Positions 11,692 to 23,695 of a stretch of 64,000 nucleotides of DNA are shown in pieces. Source of the DNA: Asterella californica (Eukaryota; Streptophyta; Marchantiopsida; Marchantiales; Aytoniaceae). The translations under genes were made by a program, and so were the position numbers. Below the pieces are notes generated by a model. It did no database searches and had not been told where the DNA came from. It worked only from the letters and a program-made list of their open reading frames with translations. Within the stretch, counting starts at the first letter, position 1. The number at the start of each line of letters is the position of its first letter. The DNA lies in NCBI GenBank assembly GCA_036924285.1, contig JAYKYS010000018.1, positions 1,302,001-1,366,000 on the forward strand, in the 5' to 3' direction.

Positions 11692-13220
11692 CTAGTCCTC
11701 ATGGTTCTCTAAATTACCATCGTCCTCCTCATCGTCCTCTACGTCTCCTTCTGATACCAGATCTGCATCTGCATTCATCATCTGATCTGACTCCAAAAAT
11801 TCATCTAGCTCAATGGATTCTCCCCTTCTTCTAAACAACTTGATACGCTTACCAGCAACAGGAAGTCTTAAAGGTGTACCATCGAGCTCCCGTAAAGAGT
11901 AAGTAGCATTCTGATGCACTTCTAAGACAACATACGGTCCAAACCACCTCCTAGAAAATTTCCGAACCGTAGAGTGTTGATTCTCTAACGTACTGTCATA
12001 CACTAAAACCCAATCTCTAGCATGTATGGGCTTCGATCGGAGCCTGTGGGTCTTGTCAAACCTGTTCTTGTTCTTGAGACGGGCCTCTTTCAGTTTCCGT
12101 TGAGCTTCTATAAGATCCTCCTCTCTATGTTCCAACTGCCTGATTCGAAGTGCAAGAAGTTGTACATGATCCATTTCGTCCTCCCACGGTAAAGTAGCCC
12201 ATGTAGAAAAGTCTTCATCTGCCGGCATGATTGGTTTCTGACCCAACATTAGTTCAATGGGCATGTACCCCGTAGTAGTGCAGTGAGTCGACCTGTCAGC
12301 CCATAGAGCAAAAAGGAGCAACCTAGGCCACTGTTGTGCCTACCATTGCATGCCTTTACCAGAGCTTGAACAATTGACGGATGTCCTCTCTCGCTCTTAC
12401 CAATCTCTTCTGGACTCATAACAGTAGTGAGTTTGAGTTTCACTCCGTGTTGGGCGAAGAACTCCTTCGCTTCCGTACCACGCAACTCTCCTCCGTCTGC
12501 ACGCAATCTCTCTATAGATCCGTATCTACAAATAATATCTTAAAGAACAAACCTACATATCTCTTCTGTGGTCTTCGTCCTCAGAGCTCGTCCTTCCACA
12601 AAGTTGGAGAGGTCTTCTCGAGCCAACACCAAGTACCTCATACCCCATAACCCAAGAGGCATTGCTACCAAATCAAGAACCCATTGAAAATGGATACTAG
12701 GCGGATAAGTTGGCACCAGACCATCTCTGTAACGTACCTTTGAATAAAATTGACAGTGCAAGCATGAACTTACAAAATTCACCACATCTTGATAAAGTCC
12801 TCTCCACCAGTATCTCTCTTTCAACTTTGTGTAGGTAGCCCAAGCTCCTCGATGTCCGGCCCACAAGCCATGAAACTCCTTCATCAACCGTTGCTTGGTC
12901 TGCAGATCATCTATAACTCGTAAAAGTGCTCCGTCTCCTCTCTTTGGACGTGTCCAAAGATACCCATCTCGCAATAAGTAGTCATATGCCTTCCTCCTTA
13001 CCTCTCTAAACTCTGCATCACTCAAACCTTCCCGCCTGTTTAAAGAACTCAGAAAAAATCCAATGTCACGTAACCTTCCCGTGTAGAATTCCTCTTTGAA
13101 CGGCAGCGGCTCCAAGTCTGTAGCCCGTCGATTAACCTGACACTGAGCATCCTTTCTCTCTTCTTCCTCAGCTTCTGAAAACATGACATCCTCATCTACA
13201 AATTGAGCCCTTGACAACAT
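11692..13220 (-). pseudogene. RLG-5 RNase H end and integrase
   Basis: Continues the pol frame after stops at about 13440 and 13260. It holds the end of RNase H (VADMLSRAQF) and the HHCC integrase finger (FHGLWAGHRGAWATYTKLKE, then SCLHCQFYS). The core follows, with VLDLVAMP, RADGGELRG and the KSERGHPSIVQALVKAC block (12360-12500). A frameshift near 12320 leads to the C-terminal part (11692-12300), which has a basic coiled stretch (RQLEHREEDLIEAQRKL), FDKTHRLR and RKFSRRWFGPYVV, and ends in an acidic tail. There is no chromodomain. Integrase would join element cDNA to the chromosome. Confidence 0.85.
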
Positions 13221-15319
13221 ATCTGCGACTACATTCTCCTTTCCTTTTATATGTTTCAGCTATAGATTCAAGCTTCTAATATAAGCAATCCAACGTAACA
13301 TCGCTATGTCTAGCATGTTACAGTTGGATATCATGCCTAGTAGAGGTAGACAATCCGTTTCTAGGACTACATGAGCACCAATCAGAAACTCACGGTCTGT
13401 CTTCATCGCTGTCACCGCTCCCCACAACTCACGCTTCACCTAGGGATAATCTCGCTGCATGTCCGTCAAGATCCTAGCTCCAAACCTAGAGGTTAGCCGC
13501 ATACCATCCGCATCATCTTGACCTATCGTCCAACCAATCGCCTTTGGACTAGTATCTACTGTGACAATGACAGGTCTCCCACACCCGTAGTCTACTCTTC
13601 TCAGAACAGGTGGAGATTGTAGAGCTTCCTTCAGCCTATTTATAGCTTCTCGATGGACTGAGGTCCATACAAAACGCTTACCCTTCCTCAACAATGCATA
13701 CAAAGGCTCAACAACATGAGCATAATGAGGAATGGATAAACAATAAAATACACAAGCACCTAGAAAACGTCGAACCTCCGTGATATTCCTACAGTCTGCC
13801 ATCCTAGCTATGGCTTCAACCTTCTCCGGATTTGGTCGTCTTCCAAAAGCACCACACAAATGTCCAACCACTAAAATCTCAGACACACCAAACTTGGACT
13901 TAGCTCCTGACAGGGTGAGATGTATCTCCTCCAAACGAGTTAAGATACGTTCTACATCCCTGATATGATCTGCAACAAACCTCCTACATCCATTCGCAAG
14001 TACTGCTTCATCCTTGTCTTCAATCGTGCAACCTTTCATAGGAATATCATCTAGAAATGGAATGGTAACATCAGGCATAAATTCCCTTAGTACCTTATGC
14101 ATCGCATTCTGCATATGGGTCATCGAGTTCGTCGCTCCTTGTGGAAGAGTACACATCTGCATCAATCCCAAGGGCGTACGCATAGTAGTTAAATCTCTAC
14201 TCTCCACAGCCAGCTGGCACTGATCATAACCAGAATATAGATCTCCTATCGAATATATAGCTCTCCCTGCAAATGCCTCTGCTACCTCTTCGATCACAAG
14301 ACCCGTCCCAACGTTACGAATGGTTACGTTATTCGCAGGCTGTAGGTCTTGAATAAAACGCAAAGCTCCTGACTTCTTGGATACAGTGAACCATCTGCTA
14401 CAATATGGCCTCATAGACGGCTCAAGTATCCCCATCTGTACCTTCTCCTTCAACAACTCGATGAGCTTAGGCAACAAAGCACGAGGAACTGGGATCGGTT
14501 TCAGGTCCCAAGGCACATGAGGGATTGTGAATATAACCATAGGCGCTATAACCTTTGGGTCCAGACAACCTGTCTCCTCTGCTGAAAAAGAGAATGCTTT
14601 ACCATGCTTCACTATCATCTGTTCAAACACTGTCTTCTCGACCTCAGTCAAGAAATCACCCCTTCCTATCTGGAGCTCCTTCGATGTCTCCTCAGTAAAC
14701 TGGTGCTCTACTTGTCTATGATCACGCAATATAGGCTCAGTCCCCACTAAATGTACTTGCTGCTGAGAGTTAGCAGGTAGTTGAGCTGCTACCGGTCTTA
14801 CCTTTCTCAGTACAGATTTGTACTTCGCATGGACATCTGCTTCTTGAGGGAATGCACACCAACAACTTGCTTCTCTCCTTTCATTATTATGGATCGGATG
14901 AGGAAGGAACAACAAGTATGTAGCAATCTCCTCATATATGCGTCGAGAGTGGATAGAGATCACCGCCACACTATTTTTCCCTTCTACTAATCTACTCATA
15001 TTGTCTAACCAGCCGACAATTGACTGTACGGACATAAACTCTTCAAACAACCCAGAAACCACTTCGCCTTCAGGTAGAACTCCTAGACGCCACAACTCCG
15101 ATATCTGCTTCACCATCCATCTTTTTGTATTTTTCCCCATATCTTCAACTCTTGTAAATTGACTCCACCCATCTGTCTCAAACATCAGCAACCCAGACTG
15201 CCAACTCTGTACACTACATCTGTCTCCAGATCTTTGTACATGTCTCGCTTCCAACTCTGACGGGATCTCAACAGTAGGTTCTACACCCCTGTCTTCCCGC
15301 TCTACAGGAGTGGACTGCG
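13221..15319 (-). pseudogene. RLG-5 reverse transcriptase and RNase H
   Basis: A nearly intact 604-codon open stretch (15254-13440), and open further upstream to the frameshift site at 15320-15326. Reverse transcriptase motifs are MVIFTIPHVPWDLKPIPVP, then SRWFTVSKKSGALRFIQDLQP, DQCQLAVESRDLTTMRTPLG, LPQGATNSMTHMQNAM and the catalytic FLDDIPMKG. Connection and RNase H follow (VTVDTSPKAIGWTIGQDDADG). The frame is ended by TAG at 13440, where RLG-9 has Gln, and a further stop lies near 13260. The function would be copying element RNA to DNA in cytoplasmic particles. Confidence 0.9.
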
Positions 15320-15326
15320 AAAACCC
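15261..15326 (-). promoter_or_regulatory. Candidate -1 ribosomal frameshift signal, protease/pol of RLG-5
   Basis: The protease frame reads AAG-GGT-TTT, giving the slippery heptamer G-GGT-TTT at 15326-15320. A 7-nt spacer follows, then stem arm CACTCCTG (15312-15305), a 13-nt loop that contains the protease stop TAG (15304-15302), and partner arm CAGGGGTG (15291-15284). The loop CGGGA could pair with TCCCG (15265-15261), 18 nt beyond the stem, forming a pseudoknot. The -1 frame is open from the heptamer into pol. Confidence 0.75.
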
Positions 15327-16653
15327 TTACATCTCTTTGTCCGAGAATCTCTAAGGGTTTGTCGGTTCCGCTCATGTCTTGAGCAAACCGTCAAAAACTG
15401 TACTGAGTACTTGTCATCAGGACTCTGAACTCTGGCATAATGAGACCCATCATTCATCACCTTTGTTTCCATTTGAACAGCGGTGATGTATGGTTGGTCC
15501 AGTATGACAAGATAAGAGACAGACGACTGTACAAAGAAATGCTGATCAACCTCTACATCTCCAATCCTTACACGCATATTAGGACAAGCTCCGTATAACT
15601 CACCCTTCTGATTATTTGCTGCACGAAGTACCCAACCATGATTCCTTTCGATTGGCCACTGCCTCTTCTATACACCTCCTTGGAAATGATGTTGATCTCC
15701 GACCCGTGATCCACAAGTGCATGTACTGGTTCAGAAAGTCCTCCAAGCCAAACCTGCGTCTCTGTTGTCGCTCTTGTCCAGTGCTTCTCCTTGAAATCGC
15801 TATCTGCGCTTGACCTATCCTCTTCAAACTCTTCATCTTCATTCTCAATAACAACAGGACCAGCAACCCATACCTCATATTTATCATCTCTGAACTGATC
15901 GACACCAATAGCATCTACTGCTCCAACCATCTGACTACTTACTTGTTCAGTCAATGTCTGTCTCTTTCTCTTCATGATGTCTATTATGAACTCATGAAAC
16001 TCTCTCTTTGCGATACCAAGCACTTCACGAAGAGTAAACTCAACTCTAGCATCCAAAATGCGTTGCTCCAGAACAGCACGCAAGTCTGTTGCTGTTCCGA
16101 TGTCTGCAGCTAGCTTGTAAGCTGGAGCTTTTCCTTTCTCCTGTGCTGTAAACCTCTTTCCCCGTACTCTATCTGTAGCAGTAGTCTCTTGTGGTAAATC
16201 TTGTACACCTTCCATAGGATCTACTGCAGGTGGTGGAGCTGTAGAGGTAGAAGGTATATCCTCTGCAGCAGGAAATCTACCAGCTGGTACAGATGATGAT
16301 GGTTCCGCTGCTCTCCTCCTCGTAACCCTCCGACGGTCACTGTCCTCTGGTACTCCTGCATCTAAATCAGAAGCATCCCGTCTTCTTTTGTCTTCGATCA
16401 TGGCATCTTGTTCACCACTCGTCTCTAAAAACGCTCGAATAGAAGTTGCATCTACTGGGTCTTTCCATCCAGTAGCTCTCCTAATGCTTTCAGCACCTCT
16501 TTTCATCATTTCAACCGGAACCTCAACAGCCTGCTCAACCATAGTTGGATTAGAGCGTACCTCAACTCTCCCAATATATACATAAGCCTCCGCAGAACCC
16601 GCAGTCATCGCTGTAATATTCGCACCAGTAAGTGCTGGAAGAGAATTCCTCAT
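15302..16653 (-). pseudogene. RLG-5 gag C-terminus and protease
   Basis: From 16653 the frame gives the gag tail (GAESIRRATGWKDPVDATSI), an Arg-rich linker, the pre-protease segment (AYKLAADIGTATDLRAVLEQRI, VLGIAKREFHEFIIDIMKRK) and the retropepsin motif LVDHGSEINIISKEVYRRG near 15670-15720. A one-base shift near 15660 moves the remainder to the 15577-15302 frame, which carries VEVDQHFFVQSSVSYLVILDQPYIT and ends at TAG 15304-15302. The protease would cleave Gag and Pol. It shares the gag frame rather than the pol frame, an unusual layout for plant Ty3/gypsy elements. Confidence 0.85.
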
Positions 16654-16683
16654 TCCTCCTCTTCCAAAATATGTGTTCAGAGG

Positions 16684-17918
16684 CTACCCAGTGGCGGTTA
16701 GATACAACCTGTTGTTCTGATAGTTGACTACGTCCTCTCGCAAGGCAACCGCCAAGTCTTGACAGTCTCCTCTAAGATGATCTGGGCTGTCGCACCAAAT
16801 ACATCTCCTGGTAAAGGTTCCTCCTACAGGTTGAGCACCTGGTGCAACGGGTCGTTGATCTCTCCTCAAGTCTGCCATCTCAACCCTCAAATCTCTCAAC
16901 TGTTGAGTAAGTTCTTCTATCAAGTTATGTTGATTTCGGTTCTCAACAGGTCGCTGTTGCTGTCTAGGTCCTCTCTGTGCTGGGATAGGTACTGCAAGCG
17001 CTTGAGGAACCACTTGGGGAACCACTATAGGTGCTTGAGGAATCACAATAGGTGCTTGAGGTATTGCAGGAGGAGCTACATGAACATGAGGAGCTACTCT
17101 CTGCTCTGACAAGGTCTCTAACTGCAGTACCATCCTACCACGACGTTGTCTAGCAAGGATGGATACTGCTTCCTCCACTCTCCTCCAATCAGATGTAACT
17201 CCCCCTTCAGCTCCACGATCAGCCAACATAAAACAAAGTCTGTCCGCTGTGAACTCATCCAGAGCCCCCAAGAACAACTCCGTCTTCCTAGCATCCAGCG
17301 TCAACCTCTCTAGACCAGAAAGCTGAGAGTACCTCTTCTCAAACTCACGAATTATCTCATTCAATCCCATGGAACGTCCAGGCTGACGCTCTATCCAATC
17401 CATGAGGGTTCTTCTAGTGACTCTTTCAGAATCCTCTTCTAGAAACTCTTCTAGAAACTCTTCTCTCAGTGCATGTTCAAATAGAGTCCACCCACCTAAA
17501 TGTCTTTTCTGTAAATTTCTCACCTTCTCTCTCAATTTAGGGCAACAGTCAACTCAAAGCTTAGAATTACCTCAACTTCAGGTGCCCTGATCAACTCCAT
17601 CTCACCCACATACTCCCGCAGGTACCTAGTAACGTCTCTTCCATCGAATCGCCCACATCGACCAACAATTGCTTGTAATGCTCTTGTGGACTTCTGCTCA
17701 GCTCCCCCAATTGCAGACTGCTGCTGAATCAAGGCAGCCAACGCCTGAAGAATCTGAGACGTGTCTACAACAGGCTGTGCTATTGCTGTTGGAACCACCG
17801 TAGGCCCTCCTTGAGAGCCAATTCCATCTTGACCAGGAGTCCCTTGAACAGGAGCACCTTGAGCAGCAGCTACACCTTGTACGGCAGCATTGTGATCCAT
17901 CTTCTCCCTTGTATGCAA
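16684..17918 (-). pseudogene. RLG-5 gag
   Basis: The likely start is ATG 17900 (MDHNAAVQG), after a Gly/Gln/Pro-rich opening. The core (GRFDGRDVTRYLREYVGEMEL) runs to about 17535, where a frameshift occurs. It resumes with the FLEEDSERVTRRTLMDW block, a Pro/Val-rich linker and the zinc knuckle CIWCDSPDHLRGDC (about 16780-16825), then ends at TAG 16684, where RLG-9 has Glu. A 15-base unit is duplicated at 17439-17466 (FLEEFLEED). It is non-functional but well preserved. Confidence 0.85.
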
Positions 17919-17961
17919 ATCTCAACCTCAGCAACCTCAGCGATTAAACACCCCAAGATGA

Positions 17962-17979
17962 CTCTCAGTAGAAGCACCA
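17962..17979 (-). promoter_or_regulatory. Primer binding site of RLG-5
   Basis: Minus-strand TGGTGCTTCTACTGAGAG lies six bases from the end of the 5' LTR and differs from the RLG-4 and RLG-9 site by one base. Confidence 0.6.
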
Positions 17980-17985
17980 GATTTA

Positions 17986-20006
17986 TGTCGTGGAGAGTCC
18001 TTCTCAGGAAGGGCGAGCCTTCTAGCTGTGATAAATCGTGAGGTAGGAGTAGAAATCAAATACCAAGACAAGAGCCAAGGCAGGTAGTACTCAACGGCTG
18101 AAGTCACTCACATAGAGTACTCTCTGACCATAGGTCACTTGCTATTTTTCTGATCAAATCTCAGGAGACAGATCCACCTTCAGACACAGCAGATAAGAGA
18201 AGCCTGAACTCACGGTGCTATATTTCTCTTCCAAACACACTCAATAGTCTTCCACATACATCAATTTACAACCTATCTCTACTCAGCGTTGATCACCGTA
18301 GATGCCAAACAGCCAATTCCCACTCAACTAGTCTTCTCTCCAGCAGATTTCTCTCCAAAACCCACAACCTATGAAGATCTGAAACCCCAACGTCTTGTAT
18401 CCCTTCTTACAACAGCTTCAGCATTGAAATTTCTCAGAAGAACCTTATCTTCTCAGTCCCTATCTTCTCCTCCGCTCAGATAGATGCTCCTAGCTCACCA
18501 GATTCATCTCAAACAGCCTAGTAGGTAAATTCAAGCTCTTCCAACTCTTAATCCTCCCTCTGCGTCAATCTCCCAACTGAAATTATCAAGAATTTAACCC
18601 CACATCAATCAAAAGTCCCTTGTAGATTATCAAACGATCTCCCTCAATAAAACAACCTCCTGTCCGTTCAGAAGGTAGTTCTGCCTCCAAATTGTATAAT
18701 AGATAAAGTTCTTGCTCCCAAACACTTGTCCGCCTCAGTTCTGTCAGAAAAATTGATCTCCCCCAGCCTCCAAGCTTCTCTTGCACTTCCTTGATCCTAA
18801 ATCCCTAATTCCCTTCCTTCCGCTTCAGCTCTCAGCTCTCAGTCCAAAAATCGCTTGAAAAGTGTCCTCGATCCCAAGCCGCCGCAGGTATTTAACCTAA
18901 AAGTTAAGGCTCTAGCTTAAGCTGCTCCCCTGCTGTCCTTATAAGCACACTCACTTATCAGAAGCAGTGCCCTAGCTTAAGCTGCCCCCCTGCTGTCCTT
19001 ATGCGTATAGAGCTTTATTTACAGAGTTGGCCCCTTTTTAATACAAGTTTCACAGTTGTCTCCACAAACTCTACCCCTTCACTAATAAAAGTTCTCATAG
19101 CCTCATTCCTCATCGCAAGCTGACTCGATGGTTATTTAACTAATTAACAAAAGTTTCCCGTGCTCTTGATGTCATCTTGATGCCATCCTGAATATACTAC
19201 AAGTCATCCAATGTAGGTCGAAGTCCCAACACTTATGAGGCAGCCCATAGGACTTACAGCCCCCCCCATATGTGCACTAAGTATCTCCCATAGTTTATTC
19301 AGGATGGCATGCGGAGGCTTAGGCCAGGAAGCTCACGATTAAGGGAGATATCGGTCTCCCGCCCCTAGATATGCAGGACGTGGCTGCATATCCAACATAG
19401 ACTCCCTTCCAGGAGACCAACATGTCGGAATAGGAACCAGAGGCCAGGACGGATTGATCCTGAGACCACTTCTCTCCTAGGCAGGCGCCCTATCACTAGG
19501 ATGGCCTTTGGTTCCGTTCAAGAAAAGAAAACTTTATGTACATATGTTTTCTTGAGGAAATTTTCTTGTAAAGTCTTTACTAGCCTTTCCTGCGCTGACT
19601 TCTTTATACAACTCCATTTTTAATGAACAAGGAGTCAAAACTATAGTATTTGTGAACACCTACACACTCACGGTATCAGATTTTGAGTTCGAGTCACGAG
19701 CCGGAATCGACGGATTTCCCTCTTTCGCATATTTCTCAATTTAAAACCCGTACTAACTATTGTTTAAAATATTTCTGTCAAAACTGGAAGCATGAGGTCG
19801 CTCTTCTCGTCGAGCTCTGCATTCTGATGCCCTTCGACCTCTTCCAGGGTGATATTTCAGTCTAAGCTAGGGGGCAGCTTGTCAAGCATGACCCCAGCTT
19901 AGCTCCTGCCCAGCTTGATAATCTAGGGTGCAGCTTCTCGAACAAATGCTGGTTGAGTGTCTTCTAAAGTTCCGTTTCATCATGTGGAATGTCACGCACT
20001 ACGACA
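17986..20006 (-). repeat. 5' LTR of RLG-5
   Basis: A 2021-bp partner of 9624-11642. In element orientation it starts TGTCGTAGTGCG at 20006 and ends CTCCACGACA at 17986. It carries the same tandem duplication and tRNA-like block as its partner. Confidence 0.9.
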
Positions 20007-20330
20007 ACGTGCTGCAAACAACCAGAAAGGTGAACTATACGGCCCTTGTCCTAACTTGAAGGTGAAGATAAGTGATGTGGATGTAGATCAGCACTTCTTC
20101 GTGCAATCTTCTACTTCATATCTTGTGATTCTTGATCAGTCTTATATCACTGCGGTTCGAATGGAGACCAAAGTGATGGATGATGGATCTCATATGCTAG
20201 GATCCATAGTCCAGATGATAGACGTTCTGTGCAGTTTCTGACCGTTCCTACGAACCACGAACGAAACTGACAAACCTTGAGAGATTCTCCTATCTGTAGG
20301 AATAAGGGTTTTCTGAAACTACTCTTGTAA
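20007..20330 (+). pseudogene. RLG-4 protease, C-terminal part
   Basis: Resumes directly after RLG-5, at the 4-bp duplication, with RAANNQKGELYG, then VDVDQHFFVQSSTSYLVILDQ and YITAVRMETKVMDDGSH. It ends at TAA 20328-20330. A frameshift lies near 20195. It joins in frame to the N-terminal part that ends at 9619. Confidence 0.85.
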
Positions 20331-20347
20331 GACGGGATAGCAAGAGT
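20306..20347 (+). promoter_or_regulatory. Candidate -1 frameshift signal of RLG-4
   Basis: The heptamer G-GGT-TTT (20306-20312) is in the protease frame. It is followed by an 8-nt spacer, arm ACTCTTG (20321-20327), a 13-nt loop that opens with the TAA stop, and arm CAAGAGT (20341-20347). Geometry is the same as in RLG-5. Confidence 0.7.
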
Positions 20348-23300
20348 GAAGAATCTATTGCTATTATGATGCCGCTTGAGTAGCCTGAGGGATCACAAGA
20401 GGCTGGTGAAGAGGCTGCTCAAGAATCAGAGAGTAGTTATACTGTACATAGTTGGAAATCTGATCTGATGATTGGAATGAGTTCACGTGAGTAGATGATC
20501 TGATTGAGAAAAGTAGAAGGTAGATGGAGAAGTATGCAGCAGATCTGCACTGTACAGGAGTTCTGAAGGAAGAAGAGACGATTTCTAGTGTTTATGAGGA
20601 GTTCGTAGGTGTCCAACCTTTTGTTCATTGGCTGGATGATATAGATAGGTTGATGGAGCGGATGAGAGATAGGGTGGTGATCCCCATCCATTCTCGTGAA
20701 GTCTATGAGGAGATTATCTCGTGCTTGCGATATCGTCCTCATCCGAGACTGGAGAATGGATGGTAGGTATGGCTTACATCAGGAAACGAAAGTACACACC
20801 AAGTATAATGTTGTAGCGAGGAAGATGAAGCCTGTGGCGACTCAATTACCTGTTGATTCTCAGTTAGCGGCTGCTAAGTCTGTGCTTAGAGATCCTACAC
20901 AGATAGGACACAAGTTTACTCAAGAGACAATCGAGCAATTTCAGATAGGAGGAGGTGGCTTCTTGACTGAAGAGGAAAAGCGAGCTTTCGAGAAGATGAT
21001 AGTTAGTCATGGTAAGGTATTTTCTTTCTCAGCTGGAGAGATTGGTTGTGTGGATCCTAGTGTGATAGCTCCGATGGTTATCTTCACTGTTCCTCACGTA
21101 CCTTGGGACTTGAAGCCGATTCTAATCTCTCGTGTCTTACTATTGAAAGTCACTAAGTTGTTGAAGGAAAGGATACGGATCGGTATTCTTGAACCATCTA
21201 TGGCTCCGTGCTCTAGTCGATGGTTCACAGTACCTAAGAAGACAGGAGCTCTACGCTTCATCCAAGACTTGCAGCCTGTCAACAACATCACGACTCGAAA
21301 CGTCGGGACAGGACCTGTAGTTGATGAAGTAGCTGAGGCATTTGTTGGAAGGTCAATTTATTCTATTGGAGATCTGTTTTCAGATTATGATCAGTTTCAG
21401 CTTGCTTTGGAGAGTAGAGACTTGACTACCATGCGTACACCTTTGGGATTGATGCGGATGTGTATTCTTCCTCAAGGTGCGACAAACTCAGTAGCCCATA
21501 TGCAAAATGCGATGCATAAGGTGTTACGAGAGTTTGTACCTGATGTCACTATTCCGTTTCTGCATGATATTCCCATGAAAGGCTGTCCGGTGGAAGACAA
21601 AGATGAAGCTTCTGATGGATGCAAAAAGTTCATTGCAGACCACATTCGGGATGTGGAAAAGATTTTGATGTGTTTGGAGGAGGTACACCTAACTCTGTCA
21701 AGTACCAAATCTCGGTTTAGAATGTCAGAGATTGTGGTGGTGGGTTATCTGTGTGGTACTTTTGGAAGGCGTTTGAACCTAGAGAAGGTAGATGCTATAG
21801 CAAGAATAGCTGACTGTACCAACATCACTGAGGTTCAACGGTTCTTGGAAGCTTGTGTGTTCCTTCGTGTGAGTATTCTTCATTATGCACACATTGTCGA
21901 GTCTCTATATGCACTTCTGAGAAAGGGGAGGAGGTTTACTTGGCGGCGAGTCTCCACCTGTACTAAGGAGGCTAAATTACGAGAGCGAGAGATCTGTGAT
22001 ACTGACTGTTGATACGAGTCCAAAGACGATTGGATGGGCGGTTGGTCAAGAAGATGTAGAAGGTGTGCGGTTTGTTTCAAGGTTTGGAGCTCGAATTTTA
22101 ACAAATAGACAACGTAACTATCCTCAAGTGAAGCGTGAGTTGTGGGGAGCTGTTACTGCTATGAAGGTAGATCGAGAGTTATTGATAGGAGCCCGTGTGA
22201 TATTAGAAACAGATTGTTTGTCTTTGTTGGGTATGATAGCAAACTGCAATACACCAGACATAGCAATGCTGCGATGGATTGCTTATGTCCGGAGTCTGAA
22301 CCCTGAGCTAAAGCATATAGCAGGGAAGGACAATCCAGTTGCAGATATGTTGTCTAGGGCTCGTTATACAGATGAAGATGAGATGTTTGCAGAGGTGGAG
22401 AATGAAGAGAAGAGAGACGTTTGGTGCCAAGTTGGTCAGCAGACTTCAGACTTGGAACCACTGCCGTTCAATGAGGAGTTCTACTCAAGAAAGTTCCGCG
22501 ATATTGGATTCTATCTGAGTTCATTATGCAGAAGAAAATTATGGAGCGATGCAGAGTTCAAGGAGATCAGACGGAAAACGTACAGTTATCTTCTACGCGA
22601 AAGTTATCTGTAGAAACGTCCGAAGAGAAGAGACGGAATGCTGGCTAGAGTGGTGGATGATCAACCGACAAAGCTTAATATGCTGAAGAAGTTTCATGAT
22701 ACCTTGTGGGCTGGACATCGTGGAGTATGGGCTACTTACACGAAGATGAAGGAGCGTTACTGGTGGAAAGGTTTGTATCAAGACGTGGTGGACTTTGTTG
22801 GGTCGTGTCTGCACTGCTAGTTCTACTCTAAGGTCCGTTATAGAGATGGACTTGTACCTACTTATCCAACTAGTATTCATTTTCAGTGGGTTCTTGATCT
22901 TGTGATGATGCCACCGGGGTTATGGGGGATGTCTTATTTGGTGTTGGCTCGAGAGGATCTTTCCAACTATGTGGAGGGACGAGCACTACGAACGAAGACT
23001 ATAGAAAACATATGCAAGTTCGTGCTTGAAGATATGCTTTGTGGGCTGATAGAACTACACACTGTACCACGATTGACTATATGCCAGTTGAGCTTATGTT
23101 GAGGTAGAAATCGATCATGTCTGCTGAGGAGGATTTGTCTACGTGGACTACGTTACCATGGGAAGATGGTTTAGATCGTACTTCACTTATTGCTCTACGT
23201 ACCAGGCAGTTAGAGCGGAGGGAGGAGGATCTTGCTGAAGCACAGGAGAGGCTGAAGGTGGCTCGAGTCAGAAACAAGGAACGTTTTGACAAGACTCACC

Positions 23301-23660
23301 GACTACGACCAAAGCCGATACGTGTTGGTGACTGAGTTCTGGTGTATGATAGCACGTTGGAGAATCAACATTATACGTTTCGTAAGTTCTCTCGAAGATG
23401 ATTTTGACCTTATGTTGTGCTAGATGTGTATGAGAATGTCACTTTTAGTTTACGTGAGTTGGATGGTACTCCTTTGAAGCTATCTGTGGCTTGCAAACGT
23501 GTGAAAGTATTCAAAAGGCGTGGAGGATCAATAGAGCTATTCAATTTTCTGGAGTCAGAGCAGAGGACAACAAGAGACAAGACGTCCCGGTTACCGAAGA
23601 GGCTGAGGTGGAGGAGAGTGACGATGATGAAGAACAAACAGAAGATTAAAAAAGTTGACA
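20331..23660 (+). pseudogene. RLG-4 reverse transcriptase, RNase H, integrase
   Basis: Reverse transcriptase motifs are present (PHVPWDLKPILIS, SRWFTVPKKTGALRFIQDLQP, LPQGATNSVAHMQNAM), but the catalytic motif reads FLHDIPMKG, so the first catalytic Asp is lost. About 50 bp are deleted near 21950 at the start of RNase H (VDTSPKTIGWAVGQED follows). The integrase finger (AGHRGVWATYTKMKE, SCLHC, then a stop) is present. About 227 bp are missing near 23035, removing the second Asp and the Glu of the catalytic triad. The C-terminal part (RQLERREEDLAEAQERL, FDKTHRLRPKP) follows from 23117. Several frameshifts also occur. It is clearly dead. Confidence 0.88.
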
Positions 23661-23678
23661 CATGCCGGAGGATGTGCA

Positions 23679-23695
23679 GGTTTGGAGGAGGTGGA
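23679..23695 (+). promoter_or_regulatory. Polypurine tract of RLG-4
   Basis: GGTTTGGAGGAGGTGGA abuts the 3' LTR. It differs by one base from the tract of RLG-9. Confidence 0.8.

Larger units (their letters stand above)
9624..20006 (-). mobile_element. RLG-5, minus-strand Ty3/gypsy element nested in RLG-4
   Basis: A complete element of 10,383 bp bounded by a perfect 4-bp duplication, ACGT (9620-9623 and 20007-20010). LTRs are 9624-11642 and 17986-20006. Reading right to left the order is 5' LTR, primer site, gag, protease, frameshift signal, reverse transcriptase/RNase H, integrase, purine tract, 3' LTR. The LTRs differ by roughly 2% over the 800 bp I compared. It is inactivated by a handful of stops (for example 16684, 13440, 12540) and frameshifts (about 17530, 15660 and 12320). 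Confidence 0.92.
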
